A DNA stretch of 64,000 nucleotides from Anaerolineales bacterium. Its GTDB lineage: Bacteria; Chloroflexota; Anaerolineae; 4572-78; J111. Position numbers and translations under genes: made by a program. Positions 43,716 through 53,298 of this stretch are shown here, piece by piece. The notes beneath the pieces were generated by a model. That model saw nothing but the letters and a program-made list of their open reading frames with translations, searched no databases and had not been told where the DNA came from. Position 1 is the stretch's first letter; every line of letters begins with the position of its first letter. The stretch covers positions 1,054,001 through 1,118,000 of the forward strand of contig JABTUK010000004.1 in NCBI GenBank assembly GCA_015075405.1, written 5' to 3'.

Positions 43716-45953
43716 ATGGCTGCGCAATCCAAAAAATCTATTGGTGTGTTGACCAGCGGCGGCGATGCCCCTGGCATGAATGCGGCCGTGCGGGCCGTGG
43801 TTCGCACCGCACTGGCGCGCGGTGTAGAAGTTTACGCCATCCGAGAAGGGTATCAGGGGATGGTAGACGGCGGCAATCAAATCGTCCCCATGAACTGGGA
43901 CTCGGTGGGCAGCATTTTGCAGCAAGGCGGCACAGTTATTGGCACGGCTCGCTGCGCTGCTTTCCGTACCCGCGAAGGGCGGCGGCAGGCGGCCCGTAAT
44001 CTGCTCAAACGCAAAATTGACGGGCTGGTAGTGGTCGGCGGGGATGGCAGCCTGACCGGGGCTGATACCTTTCGGCGGGAGTGGCCGGGGCTGCTGGCGG
44101 AAATGGTTACGCTGGGCGAAATTACCCAAAAAGTGGCCGACCAGCACCCCAGCCTGGCCATTGTCGGCCTGGTTGGCTCGATTGACAATGATATGTTCGG
44201 CACAGATATGACCATTGGCGCTGACACCTCGTTACACCGCATCACCGAGGCGCTTGACGCCCTGAGTAGCACTGCCGCCAGTCACCAACGGACGTTCGTG
44301 GTGGAGGTGATGGGGCGTAGGTGCGGCTACCTGGCCCTGATGGGAGCTATCGCCGGCGGGGCTGATTGGGTGTTGATCCCGGAAAGCCCGCCCGATGTAG
44401 ATAACTGGGAAGATAAAATGTGCGCAGTGCTCAAGGCCGGACGCGACATAGGCGGCCGGCGCGACAGCATCGTTATTGTGGCTGAAGGAGCGCAAGACCG
44501 GAAGGGCCGGCCCATCAGCAGCCAGTATGTCCAAATGGTTTTGGAGGAAAAATTGGGCGAGGATGCCCGTGTGACTATTTTGGGACACGTCCAGCGCGGC
44601 GGCGCGCCCAGCGCTTTTGATCGCAACCTGAGCACGATGATGGGTTATGCTGCCGTGGACACACTGTTAACGGTGCAGGCGGACACAGAGCCACAATTGA
44701 TCGGGATTCGCGGCAATCGCATTGTCCACTCACCGCTGATGGATGCCGTGCGCCAAACCCAGGCGGTCAACGAGGCCATTACAGCCAACGATTACGAAAC
44801 GGCGATGGCGCTGCGCGGCAGCAGCTTTCAGGATGCTTTTCGCACCTTACGGACCATGATCCGGGCAGCGCCGCATCCCCCCAAACCCGGCCACAAACGG
44901 CTTCGCCTGGCAGTGATCCATTCCGGTGGGCCGGCGCCGGGGATGAACCCGGCAGTTCGAGTGGCTGTCCGGTTGGGGCTGGATCACGGCCACCAGATGT
45001 TGGGCGTCCAACACGGATTCAAGGGGCTGATTGCCGGCGATATTAAAGAGTTGGACTGGATGAGCGTCAACGGCTGGGCCACGCGCGGCGGGGCTGAATT
45101 GGGCACCAACCGCTTTGTGCCGGAGGGAAGCGACTTTTACGCCATTGCCCGCAGCATCGAAACCCACAAGATTGACGGGCTGCTGATGATCGGCGGTTGG
45201 ACCGGCTATCAATCGGCCCACGAGCTTTTTAACCGACGGGTCAACTTTCCGGCTTTTAATATTCCTATGGTCTGCCTGCCGGCCTCGATTGACAACGATT
45301 TACCCGGCTCGGAGTTGAGCATCGGCGCGGACACGGCCTTGAATAATATTGTCGAAGCGATTGACAAAATCAAGCAGTCGGCGGTGGCTTCGCAGCGCTG
45401 TTTTGTGGTGGAAGTGATGGGCCGCTACTGCGGCTACCTGGCCCTGATGAGCGGCATGGCCACCGGCGCGGAGCGGGTTTATCTGAATGAAGAGGGTATC
45501 AGCCTGGCCGATCTGCAAGCTGATTTGACCCGGCTGGTGGCGGGGTTTGAACGGGGCCGGCGGCTGGCCTTGCTGATCCGCAACGAGTACGCCAACCCCC
45601 TTTATACCACCGGCTTCCTGTGCTCGCTGTTTGAAGAGGAAAGCAAAGAGTTGTTTGACGTGCGCCAGGCCATCCTGGGCCACCTGCAGCAGGGCGGCGA
45701 CCCCTCGCCATTTGACCGGATTCAAGCCACCCGTCTGGCGACCCGGTGTATCGAATATCTCATCGAACAGGCCGAGGAGACAACTCCGGCGGCGTCATTC
45801 ATCGGCTTGCAAGCCGGGCAGGTGAAGTTTTTCAGCCTGGAAGACCTGCCGCGCCTGCTCGACACCGTTCACCGCCGGCCCAAGGAGCAGTGGTGGATGG
45901 AACTGCGGCCGATTGTCCGGCTGCTGTCGCAGCCAGGGCCGGAGGTGGGGTAA
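43716..45953 (+). CDS. Double-domain 6-phosphofructokinase
   Basis: A 745-residue fusion of two PFK domains, each with the full fold (about 8-390 and 395-740). The N-terminal half looks catalytic: GGDGS (108-112, ATP-type Gly111), the SIDND motif (155-159; catalytic Asp157) and VEVMGRRCGYLAL. The C-terminal half keeps ASIDND (524-528) and VEVMGRYCGYLAL, but its nucleotide loop reads GGWTG (493-497) in place of GGDGS, so ATP binding there is doubtful. This mirrors the catalytic/regulatory halves of eukaryotic PFK. The reaction is fructose 6-phosphate to fructose 1,6-bisphosphate. AAAGGAGC precedes ATG 43716. Confidence 0.88.
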   Translation: MAAQSKKSIGVLTSGGDAPGMNAAVRAVVRTALARGVEVYAIREGYQGMVDGGNQIVPMNWDSVGSILQQGGTVIGTARCAAFRTREGRRQAARNLLKRKIDGLVVVGGDGSLTGADTFRREWPGLLAEMVTLGEITQKVADQHPSLAIVGLVGSIDNDMFGTDMTIGADTSLHRITEALDALSSTAASHQRTFVVEVMGRRCGYLALMGAIAGGADWVLIPESPPDVDNWEDKMCAVLKAGRDIGGRRDSIVIVAEGAQDRKGRPISSQYVQMVLEEKLGEDARVTILGHVQRGGAPSAFDRNLSTMMGYAAVDTLLTVQADTEPQLIGIRGNRIVHSPLMDAVRQTQAVNEAITANDYETAMALRGSSFQDAFRTLRTMIRAAPHPPKPGHKRLRLAVIHSGGPAPGMNPAVRVAVRLGLDHGHQMLGVQHGFKGLIAGDIKELDWMSVNGWATRGGAELGTNRFVPEGSDFYAIARSIETHKIDGLLMIGGWTGYQSAHELFNRRVNFPAFNIPMVCLPASIDNDLPGSELSIGADTALNNIVEAIDKIKQSAVASQRCFVVEVMGRYCGYLALMSGMATGAERVYLNEEGISLADLQADLTRLVAGFERGRRLALLIRNEYANPLYTTGFLCSLFEEESKELFDVRQAILGHLQQGGDPSPFDRIQATRLATRCIEYLIEQAEETTPAASFIGLQAGQVKFFSLEDLPRLLDTVHRRPKEQWWMELRPIVRLLSQPGPEVG

Positions 45954-46054
45954 CTTTGTTGGGGTCCAGAGAGCTGAACTTTGGCCCCCCCGCTTCGCGT
46001 CCTCTAAAATTGTGATTTGCTGAATTGGCGCTTTGGAACAAGCCGTACAAATTA

Positions 46055-46158
46055 TGTCATTTCGAGCGGCGCGAGGAGCGAGAAATCCCCAGAACACAAA
46101 ACGTAGGAGATTTCTCCCTGCGGTCGAAACCTGTCCTGAGCATGTCGAAGGGTGACAT
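46055..46158. repeat. Palindromic element, family C copy 3
   Basis: It begins TGTCATTTCGAGCG and ends GGTGACAT with the flank GGCTGAGCAGTT. It includes GAGAAATCCCC/GGAGATTTCTCC and a CCTGAGCATGTCGAAGG insertion. It occupies the convergent gap after the PFK gene; nothing else is visible in 45954-46224. Confidence 0.8.
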
Positions 46159-46224
46159 GGCTGAGCAGTTACCTTGGCAATGTATATAGGGAAAAAGATC
46201 TCCCTGATAAAGCTTTTTAAACCA

Positions 46225-47799
46225 TCACCCCTCGCTCCACCCCCTGGCCCGCTCGACGGCGCGCTGCCAGTGAGCGTAGGCAGCATCGCGCTGGTCGGTG
46301 GAGAGGCGCGGCTCAAAGGTGCTGTAGTCGCCGGGGATGGGCGGCAGGTCGGACAGGGTAGGCCAGACCCCAGCAGACAGGCCGGCCAGCAGAGCTGCGG
46401 CGCGGGCCGTTGTTTCGGTGAAGGTGGGCCGGATGAGAGGGATACCCAACTGGTCGGCCATGATCTGGCAAATTTCGTTGCTGGCCGCCACGCCGCCGCC
46501 CAGTTTTAACTGCTCGACACGCAGGCCGGTTTCGCTTTTGATGGCCTCCAAAATCCCCCGCACTTGAAAAGCCAGAGCCTCGACAAAGGCGCGGACGATA
46601 TGAGCGCGGGTGGTGCCCAGAGTCATCCCCAGAATTGTGCCGCGCGCAGTGGTATCGTTGTAGGGCACAAAGAGGCCGGTAAACGCCGGGACAAAGACCA
46701 CCCCCGCCGAATCCGGCACAGAAGCCGCCAGCGGCCCGACTTCGGTGTGATGATCTATCAAGCGAGCGTGCTCATGCATCCAACGAATCGCCGAACCGGT
46801 AGCGGCGGTTTCGGCCTCCAGACAGTAAGTGTGGACGACTTTGGATTGGAGATTGGAGACATTGTGCCCTTGTGGTATTGGAGATTGGAGATTCCCGGTC
46901 TCCGGTCTCCGGTCTCCGGTCTCCCCCAGTGACCACGCGAAGTAAGTATTAACCACATCGGAGTCAGGGGCGTGACTGCCCAGGCAGACATTGACAAACG
47001 AGGCGGTGCCGAGGGTACATTCGGCGTCGCCGGGGCGGCGGCAGTCGTAGCCAAAAAGGGCCGCCTGCTGATCACCAATCATGGTCAAAACCGGAACAGT
47101 GGAGTCAGCGAGGCGCAATTCACCAAAGTTGTGCGCCGTGGGGACAGCTTGGGGGAGAGGAGCAAGGGGGATGCCCAGTCTATCCAGCCACTCATCCCAG
47201 TAACGTTCAGCCCGGAAGTCATACAAGCCCATAGCCTGAACCAAAGAGTAATCCATAAAGTGACCGGCGGGCTGGCCCATCGCCGCCAGCAGCCAGGCCG
47301 CGGAGAAACCGATGCGGGTATGTTCCAGGCGAGCGGCCGCAGCGACCACCGGATCATAACGCATGCGCCAGGCCAGGTGCATCGAGGAGCTGTAGGGGCC
47401 GGGAAAAGTACCCAGGCGGCGGCGGCGCTGGTCGGCCTGCGGCCATGCGGCCAGTTCGGTGATGAGGGGCAGGGTGCGCAAATCTTGCCAGACGATAGCG
47501 TTGGCAATGGGCCGGCGGGTGCGATCATCCCAGATGAAATCGGTGTTGCGTTGGCAGGCGATACCACAGGCGGCAAGCTGATCGGGCCGGCAGCCGGCGC
47601 TGTCCAGAGCTTCGGTGATGACCTCGGCGACGCCGGCGACGACTACATCCGGGTCCTGCTCCACCCAGCCAGCTTGGGGATAGAGCCGGGCCAGGGGACG
47701 ATAACCGTAGCCGCGCACCTGGCCGGCTTCATCCAGAATTAAGGCGCGGCTACCGCTGGTGCCCTGGTCAAGGCCGAGGAGGAAGGGTTTGGTTGGCAT
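46225..47799 (-). CDS. FGGY carbohydrate kinase, glycerol kinase-like
   Basis: A 524-residue FGGY kinase from ATG 47799. GLDQGTSGSRALILD (phosphate loop), PQAGWVEQDP, VWQDLRT, MIGDQQAALFGYDC and FTETTARAAALLAG are closest to glycerol kinase. However, the glycerol-contact motif QRET reads QRNT (Glu to Asn), so the substrate may not be glycerol. An insertion of about 30 residues (ETGDRRPETGNLQSPI...) in a loop near residue 300 is encoded by a heptamer array (46835-46926). As the last gene of the LacI/ABC/GH2 cluster, it probably phosphorylates the aglycone or sugar that beta-galactosidase releases. Confidence 0.85.
   Translation of the reverse strand: MPTKPFLLGLDQGTSGSRALILDEAGQVRGYGYRPLARLYPQAGWVEQDPDVVVAGVAEVITEALDSAGCRPDQLAACGIACQRNTDFIWDDRTRRPIANAIVWQDLRTLPLITELAAWPQADQRRRRLGTFPGPYSSSMHLAWRMRYDPVVAAAARLEHTRIGFSAAWLLAAMGQPAGHFMDYSLVQAMGLYDFRAERYWDEWLDRLGIPLAPLPQAVPTAHNFGELRLADSTVPVLTMIGDQQAALFGYDCRRPGDAECTLGTASFVNVCLGSHAPDSDVVNTYFAWSLGETGDRRPETGNLQSPIPQGHNVSNLQSKVVHTYCLEAETAATGSAIRWMHEHARLIDHHTEVGPLAASVPDSAGVVFVPAFTGLFVPYNDTTARGTILGMTLGTTRAHIVRAFVEALAFQVRGILEAIKSETGLRVEQLKLGGGVAASNEICQIMADQLGIPLIRPTFTETTARAAALLAGLSAGVWPTLSDLPPIPGDYSTFEPRLSTDQRDAAYAHWQRAVERARGWSEG
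46835..46926. repeat. Heptamer arrays inside FGGY kinase gene
   Basis: ATTGGAG/ATTGGAG units (about 46843-46890) and CGGTCTC units (about 46900-46924), in frame. They insert a low-complexity loop into the kinase without breaking its frame. Confidence 0.8.
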
Positions 47800-47827
47800 A
47801 GAGGCAAGACTCTCCCATAGATTTGAC

Positions 47828-47862
47828 CGAAGACCGGGGACGGGAGACCGGGTCTGGTCCAA
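47828..47862. repeat. Short heptamer array (GACCGGG type)
   Basis: GACCGAA/GACCGGG/GACGGGA/GACCGGG units in the gap between the kinase and GH2 genes, related to the arrays at 356-382 and 11040-11105. Confidence 0.7.
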
Positions 47863-47906
47863 GATATTGTGTTACTAACCCCGTCGGAGGCAATGTGGCA
47901 ACAACT

Positions 47907-50900
47907 TCACCAGCTTTGGCGGCTAAGTTTAGCCGGATTTTCTCCTCTGGCAACAAACGGGCGCAGCCGCAGGGTGAAATGGTAGCTGCCGGGCTGCACC
48001 AGGTATTGGGGCAATACGCCCGGCCCGCAACTGGCCCCGCCCAGGCCGCACTGGCGATAATCCAGGTTGAGGATGACCTCAGGGCGAGGGGTCAGCTCGT
48101 TAAGATGGAACGCCTGGTAAAGATCGTTGGCGGTGTAATGGCTGGCGCTGGCTTCCAGCGGAGTCACACCACTGGCCAGCAGCCCGACGCCGGCCTGGTT
48201 GGTCAGGGTTAGCCAGCGGACCTCGGTTTTGTTGCCGTTTTCCTGGGGCATGACATAGGGCACGTACTGTTCAGCTACGGTGCTGTGGTACAAACCTACT
48301 ACTGCGCTGGTGTCGCGGTCAATGTAATTTTCATGGGGACCGCGCCCGAACCAGGTGAAACTTTCAAAACCGGCGGGCAGTTGCATGGTCAGACCCACTC
48401 GCGGCAGGGTAGTCAGTTTGAGATTGGCCTCAACCGTATTTTCTATGACTACATCGCCGCTGCCATAAACGGTGATGGTTTGTTGATGGGTGACTTCGTC
48501 GGGGCAGCCGGGGGCCTGACCAATCAGCCAGGCGGTCAGGCGGACAACCTGGGGCTGCGGCTGCTCGATGGCGATGCGCTCAGGTTGGAAGGCCAGCCGA
48601 TCCAGCCCGGCTTGCAGCCATTGGTACAGCATTTTGTCCTGGCGGTCGGGCCATAGTTTGAAGCCATCGTTGTCGGTGGCGGCTCGCCAGAGGTTGAGCC
48701 TCGGTCCTTCGACCAGAAGAGGTTGGTCCTGGTAGGTGAAGCTGGCGATACGTCCCGCCCCCCGATCAAACACCAGCTCAAAATCCGGACCGCTGATGCT
48801 GGCTCGTTCACCGCTTTGGGTGAGCGTCAAAGCGGGCATTTGTTCCGGGGTAAGTTTCAGCGGCAACGGTGCGGCGAACGGCAGCTTGAACTGCTCCCAG
48901 GCGACTTCGTGGCCTTTATCGGCCCAGAGGGTAGCTGCGGCCAGGAAGAAGCGAACGGTCAGAAAACACTCTGCGCCCGGCGGCAGGTTCGGCTGTGACA
49001 GGGTTAGTTTGACCTGCTGGCTGCTCTGGGGAGGAATATTCAGAACGGGCAGGTCGCCCTGTTGCACGGTTTCACCATCAACCGCCACTTCCCAGGTTCC
49101 CTTGAAGCTGCTCAAATCGGTGAAGTATTGCTTGTTGGTAATTTCGATCAGGCCGGCGGTCAGATCAATCGCCTTGACGCCAATCGGCTGCAACACTTTT
49201 TTATACTCATACAAGGCCGGATGGGGGGTGCGGTCAGGCCCAACCAGGCCGTTGAGACAGAAGTTGCCGTCGTTGATTTCGTCGCCAAAGTCGCCGCCAT
49301 AGGCCCAGTATTCGCGGTTCTGGCTGTCAACTTGACGGATACCCTGATCCACCCAATCCCAGATGAAGCCGCCTTGCAAGCCGGGGTAGGTTTCGATGGC
49401 CTCCCAATATTCTTTGAGGTTGCCGGTGCTGTTGCCCATCGAGTGGGCATACTCGCACATAATCAGGGGGCGAGTGTTGGCCGGGTCCTGGGCGTAGGCG
49501 ATGATGTGGTCAACGGAGGGGTACATCGGGGAAACAACATCGGTGGCCAGGAAGCCCTGCCGCCAGCCGAGCCGCCGGCCCGTTTCTTGCTCCTGGCCGG
49601 GGATATGCTCATCGGCCTGAACGGGCATTTCGGTAGCGTTCAAGAGGGCCGAGTATTGGGAGATAGCGCCCTCGTAATGCAGAGGGCGGCTGGGGTCATA
49701 GCCGCGAATCCAGCCGGCCATAGCGTCGTGGTTAGGGCCGTAGCCGCTCTCATTGCCCAGCGACCAAAAGATGACACAGGGGTGGTTTTTGTCCCGCTCG
49801 ACTAGGCGCTGACCGCGGTCCATAAAGGCATAGGTCCACTGCGGGTCGTGGGCGAGTTTGTTGTAAAGGGCGTGACATTCCAGGTCGGCTTCGTCAATCA
49901 CGTACAGGCCGTATTGGTCGCACAGATCGTACCAGCGGGTATCGTTGGGGTAGTGGCTGGTGCGGACGGCATTGAGATTGAACTGTTTCATCAGCTTGAT
50001 GTCGGTCAGTAGGGTTTCTGCGGGCACGGCGCGGCCCAGCCGGTCGTGAAAGTCGTGACGATTGACGCCTTTGAGCAGCACCGGCTGGCCGTTGATTAAA
50101 ATTTCGCGGCCTTTGATTTCGACCTGGCGGAAGCCGATTTTGCAGCTTTCGGCCTCGATGGTTTCACCGGCGGCATTTTTGAGCGAGAGGACCAGGGTGT
50201 AGAGATAGGGATTTTCCGCCGACCAGAGCTGGGGCTGAGCGACCGTCTGAACCAGATTGACTCGGGTGGGGTTCCAATCGGATACAATGACCGGCCGGGA
50301 GATGGGTTGGTCAAAAACGGCTCGACCTTCGGCGTCGTAGAGCTGCATATCTACCCAATAATCGGCGGGAGCGGGGTCAAAGGCGCTCGATTTGCCCCGG
50401 TAAACGGTAGGCGCTTCCCGCTCGTAGAAGTTGACCGTAGCCTGAACTTTGAGGGTGGCAGCCTGGAAATCGGGGGTCAACTCGGTGCGGGCAAAGAAGT
50501 CGAAAATATGAACTTTGGGCGTGGCGTACAGGTAAACATCGCGGAAGATGCCGGCCAGCCGCCAGTAATCCTGGTCTTCGATATAACTGGCGTCGGACCA
50601 GCGGATGACCATGACCGCCAGGGTGTTGGAGCCGGGTTGCAGGTAAGGGGTCAGGTCAAATTCAGCGGGCATGCGCGAACCTTTGCTAAAGCCGATGGGC
50701 TGCCCGTTGAGCCACAGGTAAAAGGCCGACTCAACGCCGTCGAAACAGATGAAGACCTGCCGCCCTTGCCAACCAGCGGGTAGGGTGAAGGTGTGGCGGT
50801 AAAGGCCGGTGGGGTTGTCGGCGGGGACATGCGGGGGGTTGGCCGGGAAGGGCATTTTGACGTTGGTGTAGATGGGTTTATCGTAGCCCTGCATCATCCA

Positions 50901-51158
50901 GTGGCCGGGCACGGTCAGCTCGGCCCAGGCGGTAACGTCAAAATCGGGCTGATAAAAGCCGTCAGGGGCGGCGGCAGGCTTGGCGACGAGTTGAAATTTC
51001 CACTGCCCGTTGAGCAGCAAAAAGTAGGGCGACTCGTCGCGGCGGCAGGTTAGGGCGCTAGTTTCATCGGGGTAGGGAATCAGGGTGGCGTGGGCCGGTA
51101 ACTTGTTGATGCCGACCACCTGCGGGTTTTCCCAATCTGGGAGAGAGAGGTTGTTCAT
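47907..51158 (-). CDS. Beta-galactosidase, GH2 (LacZ type)
   Basis: A 1083-residue enzyme with the LacZ five-domain order: jelly-roll sugar-binding domain (about 50-230), two immunoglobulin-like domains flanking the TIM barrel (about 340-640) and the C-terminal beta-sandwich (about 780-1060). The acid/base Glu is in WSLGNESGYG (about 470) and the nucleophile in IMCEYAHSMGNS (about 568). It has no signal peptide, so it works on galactosides brought in by the adjacent ABC permeases. Length and layout match E. coli LacZ (1024). It lies between the permease and kinase genes in one transcript. Confidence 0.94.
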   Translation of the reverse strand: MNNLSLPDWENPQVVGINKLPAHATLIPYPDETSALTCRRDESPYFLLLNGQWKFQLVAKPAAAPDGFYQPDFDVTAWAELTVPGHWMMQGYDKPIYTNVKMPFPANPPHVPADNPTGLYRHTFTLPAGWQGRQVFICFDGVESAFYLWLNGQPIGFSKGSRMPAEFDLTPYLQPGSNTLAVMVIRWSDASYIEDQDYWRLAGIFRDVYLYATPKVHIFDFFARTELTPDFQAATLKVQATVNFYEREAPTVYRGKSSAFDPAPADYWVDMQLYDAEGRAVFDQPISRPVIVSDWNPTRVNLVQTVAQPQLWSAENPYLYTLVLSLKNAAGETIEAESCKIGFRQVEIKGREILINGQPVLLKGVNRHDFHDRLGRAVPAETLLTDIKLMKQFNLNAVRTSHYPNDTRWYDLCDQYGLYVIDEADLECHALYNKLAHDPQWTYAFMDRGQRLVERDKNHPCVIFWSLGNESGYGPNHDAMAGWIRGYDPSRPLHYEGAISQYSALLNATEMPVQADEHIPGQEQETGRRLGWRQGFLATDVVSPMYPSVDHIIAYAQDPANTRPLIMCEYAHSMGNSTGNLKEYWEAIETYPGLQGGFIWDWVDQGIRQVDSQNREYWAYGGDFGDEINDGNFCLNGLVGPDRTPHPALYEYKKVLQPIGVKAIDLTAGLIEITNKQYFTDLSSFKGTWEVAVDGETVQQGDLPVLNIPPQSSQQVKLTLSQPNLPPGAECFLTVRFFLAAATLWADKGHEVAWEQFKLPFAAPLPLKLTPEQMPALTLTQSGERASISGPDFELVFDRGAGRIASFTYQDQPLLVEGPRLNLWRAATDNDGFKLWPDRQDKMLYQWLQAGLDRLAFQPERIAIEQPQPQVVRLTAWLIGQAPGCPDEVTHQQTITVYGSGDVVIENTVEANLKLTTLPRVGLTMQLPAGFESFTWFGRGPHENYIDRDTSAVVGLYHSTVAEQYVPYVMPQENGNKTEVRWLTLTNQAGVGLLASGVTPLEASASHYTANDLYQAFHLNELTPRPEVILNLDYRQCGLGGASCGPGVLPQYLVQPGSYHFTLRLRPFVARGENPAKLSRQSW

Positions 51159-51193
51159 TGAAAATATTCTTTCTGCGCATGTGAGAATTTAAG

Positions 51194-51237
51194 ACAAGTG
51201 ATGCGTGATGCGTGAGGATTACGTATCACGCATCATT
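51194..51237. repeat. Facing heptamer arrays (TGATGCG / CGCATCA)
   Basis: TGATGCG/TGATGCG/TGAGG units face ACGTATC/ACGCATCA units around GATT, directly after the stop of the permease gene (minus strand). It is a possible attenuator ahead of beta-galactosidase. Confidence 0.8.
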
Positions 51238-52106
51238 TATTTACTTGAACCGAGCGTTAAACCCTGAATAAAGTAACGTTGCAGAAAAACGAACACAATC
51301 AGGGTGGGTATGGTGGCTAACAAGGCGCCGGCGGTGATGACCGGCCAATCGGTATTGAACTGCCCGCGCAAAGTGGCCAGACCGGCAGTGACCGGGCGCA
51401 GGGTGTCGGAGCGGAGCAGGATGATGGCCCACAGATAATCGTTGAAGACCCAGGTAAATTCCAGCGTCGCCAGCGCGGCCAGGGCGGGCAGAGTCAAAGG
51501 GAGAATGATTTGCCAGTAAATGCGAAACTCGCTGCAACCGTCAACACGGGCGGCGTCTAAAATCTCATGGGGTACGGTGCGCATGAAATTACGCAGCACA
51601 AAGGTGCAGAAACCCAACTGAAAGGCGGTGTGGATCAGGATCAGGCCGGCATAGGTGTCAAACAGGCCGAGCGCATTGGTCAGGCGGAAAACCGGCAGCA
51701 TCAGAATTTGAAAGGGCAGCATCGTTCCGGCTACATACATGAAGTAAAGAAAGAGATTGCCCCTAAAGCGAAAACGAGCCAGAGCATAGGCCGACAGCGA
51801 CGATAAGAACAACATGCCCACCAGAGCCGGCAGGGTGATGATAAAACTGTTCAATAAATAGCGGGAGACCCGCGCATTTGTCCAGGCAGTGATAAAGTTA
51901 TCCAGCACCAATTGGCTGGGCAGACTCCAGAAGCCATTGAGGGTGATGTCGTCCATGGTCCGAAATGAAGTAATCAAGGCGGCAATAACGGGCAACAGCC
52001 ACAGCAAGGTCAGCAGGGTTAAGCCGATATATTTCAGCGCCTCCAGCCAGCGGCTTTGGGTTTGAGATAGGCCCGTAACCGATTTGGATTCAGTAAAACT
52101 ACTCAT
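51237..52106 (-). CDS. Carbohydrate ABC permease, MalG type
   Basis: A 289-residue inner-membrane permease of the CUT1 class with six hydrophobic helices. GGAGG is five bases upstream of ATG 52106, giving the start MSSFTESK. The EAA loop that contacts the ATPase reads EILDAARVDGCSEFRIYWQIILPLTLPAL (about 186-214). It forms the transport pore with the MalF-type protein encoded just upstream. No ATPase gene is present in the cluster, so a shared MsmX-like ATPase elsewhere is likely. Confidence 0.92.
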   Translation of the reverse strand: MSSFTESKSVTGLSQTQSRWLEALKYIGLTLLTLLWLLPVIAALITSFRTMDDITLNGFWSLPSQLVLDNFITAWTNARVSRYLLNSFIITLPALVGMLFLSSLSAYALARFRFRGNLFLYFMYVAGTMLPFQILMLPVFRLTNALGLFDTYAGLILIHTAFQLGFCTFVLRNFMRTVPHEILDAARVDGCSEFRIYWQIILPLTLPALAALATLEFTWVFNDYLWAIILLRSDTLRPVTAGLATLRGQFNTDWPVITAGALLATIPTLIVFVFLQRYFIQGLTLGSSK

Positions 52107-52121
52107 TATGGCCTCCAATGA

Positions 52122-52209
52122 AAACAGTAGACAGTAGACGGTAGACGGTAGGCAGGGGATTATGCGACTCTGCTACTTTGCACCCCTGCAACCCTGTGAC
52201 CTTGCTACA
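52122..52209. repeat. Heptamer array (AGTAGAC/GGTAGAC), mixed with GCAACCCT-type units
   Basis: AGTAGAC/AGTAGAC/GGTAGAC/GGTAGGC units are followed by CTGCTAC/TTTGCAC/CCCTGCAA/CCCTGTGAC-like units. It fills the gap between the two permease genes. Confidence 0.7.
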
Positions 52210-52231
52210 CTTCATTATTGGTGGTGCGCTT

Positions 52232-53173
52232 CTAATATTCCAGCTCATCTTTGACCGTCCGTGACAGGTAAAAACCGATGAAGACCAGGCTGATGGCAAA
52301 CAAGACTACGGCAATGGCTGCGCCATAACCCATGCGGTAGTTGTTGAAGGCTTCCATGTACATGAAATTAGCCAAAACCTGGGTGCTCTGCCCGCCGCGA
52401 GTCATGATCGAGACCAGATCAAAGGCCCGCAGGGAGTCAATGATGGAGATGACGGCGATGATGGTTGTCACCGGGGCCAGCAGGGGCAAAACCACGTGGC
52501 GGAATAAATTCCAGCGGTTGGCCCCATCCACCAGGGCGGCGTCAATTAAGCTGGGGTCAATATTCTTCAACCCGGCCAGGTAGAGGACCATCACATAGCC
52601 TACCTGCCGCCAGACAGCAGCGGCGATGACGCACCAAATCGCCAATTCGCGGTCGCCCAGCCAGCCCGGTGGGTCCTCCACGCCGACGCCGGTGAGGAAA
52701 GCATTGATCAAGCCGAGGCGGGGGTTATAAAGCCAGGCCCAAATCAACCCAATCACCGGCAGCGACAGCACCAGCGGGGCATAAATGCTGACCTTGTAAA
52801 AACGGCCGCCGCGCATGTCGGTGTTGAAGATGAGGGCCATGCCCAGGCCCAGGGTGGTCGGCACAGTGATAAAAACCACCAACCAGCGCAGGTTGTTGGT
52901 CAGGGCCTCGGTGAAGGTACGGTCGCGCTGAAAAAGCCGGACAAAATTTTGCAAGCCAATAAAATTGGGGGTTGAAATTCCATCCCAATCTGTCAGACTC
53001 AGGTACACGGTATACAAGGTTGGCCCAATAATCCAAACCAGATATAACAGTAGGGCCGGAAGCAGGAACAGGTAAGGAATTGCCTTTGGGGGAATTAAAG
53101 GTCTGGTAATCGTGTCGCTTGACGGCCTGACACGGCCCGCTTGCCCCATTGCAGGTTTATCTGTGGTTTGCAT
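52232..53173 (-). CDS. Sugar ABC permease, MalF/UgpA type
   Basis: A 313-residue CUT1-class permease with an N-terminal cytosolic arm of about 28 residues and six membrane helices. The EAA loop reads SLIDAALVDGANRWNLFRHVVLPLLAPV (about 203-230). It pairs with the MalG-type permease and the binding protein encoded on either side. The N-terminus MQTTDKPAMG has two possible starts (Met1, Met9). The expected cargo is a beta-galactoside, judged from the GH2 enzyme in the cluster. Confidence 0.92.
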   Translation of the reverse strand: MQTTDKPAMGQAGRVRPSSDTITRPLIPPKAIPYLFLLPALLLYLVWIIGPTLYTVYLSLTDWDGISTPNFIGLQNFVRLFQRDRTFTEALTNNLRWLVVFITVPTTLGLGMALIFNTDMRGGRFYKVSIYAPLVLSLPVIGLIWAWLYNPRLGLINAFLTGVGVEDPPGWLGDRELAIWCVIAAAVWRQVGYVMVLYLAGLKNIDPSLIDAALVDGANRWNLFRHVVLPLLAPVTTIIAVISIIDSLRAFDLVSIMTRGGQSTQVLANFMYMEAFNNYRMGYGAAIAVVLFAISLVFIGFYLSRTVKDELEY

Positions 53174-53298
53174 GCCTTACTCCTCCTTTGACAAAGGCCA
53201 GGAAACAATAAAGACATAGGAATTTGAGGGAACTCAGGGAAACTAAAGATAAGTTCCCCTGAGTTCCTATGAGCTCCTACGCTTCGAAGCGACTTGAT

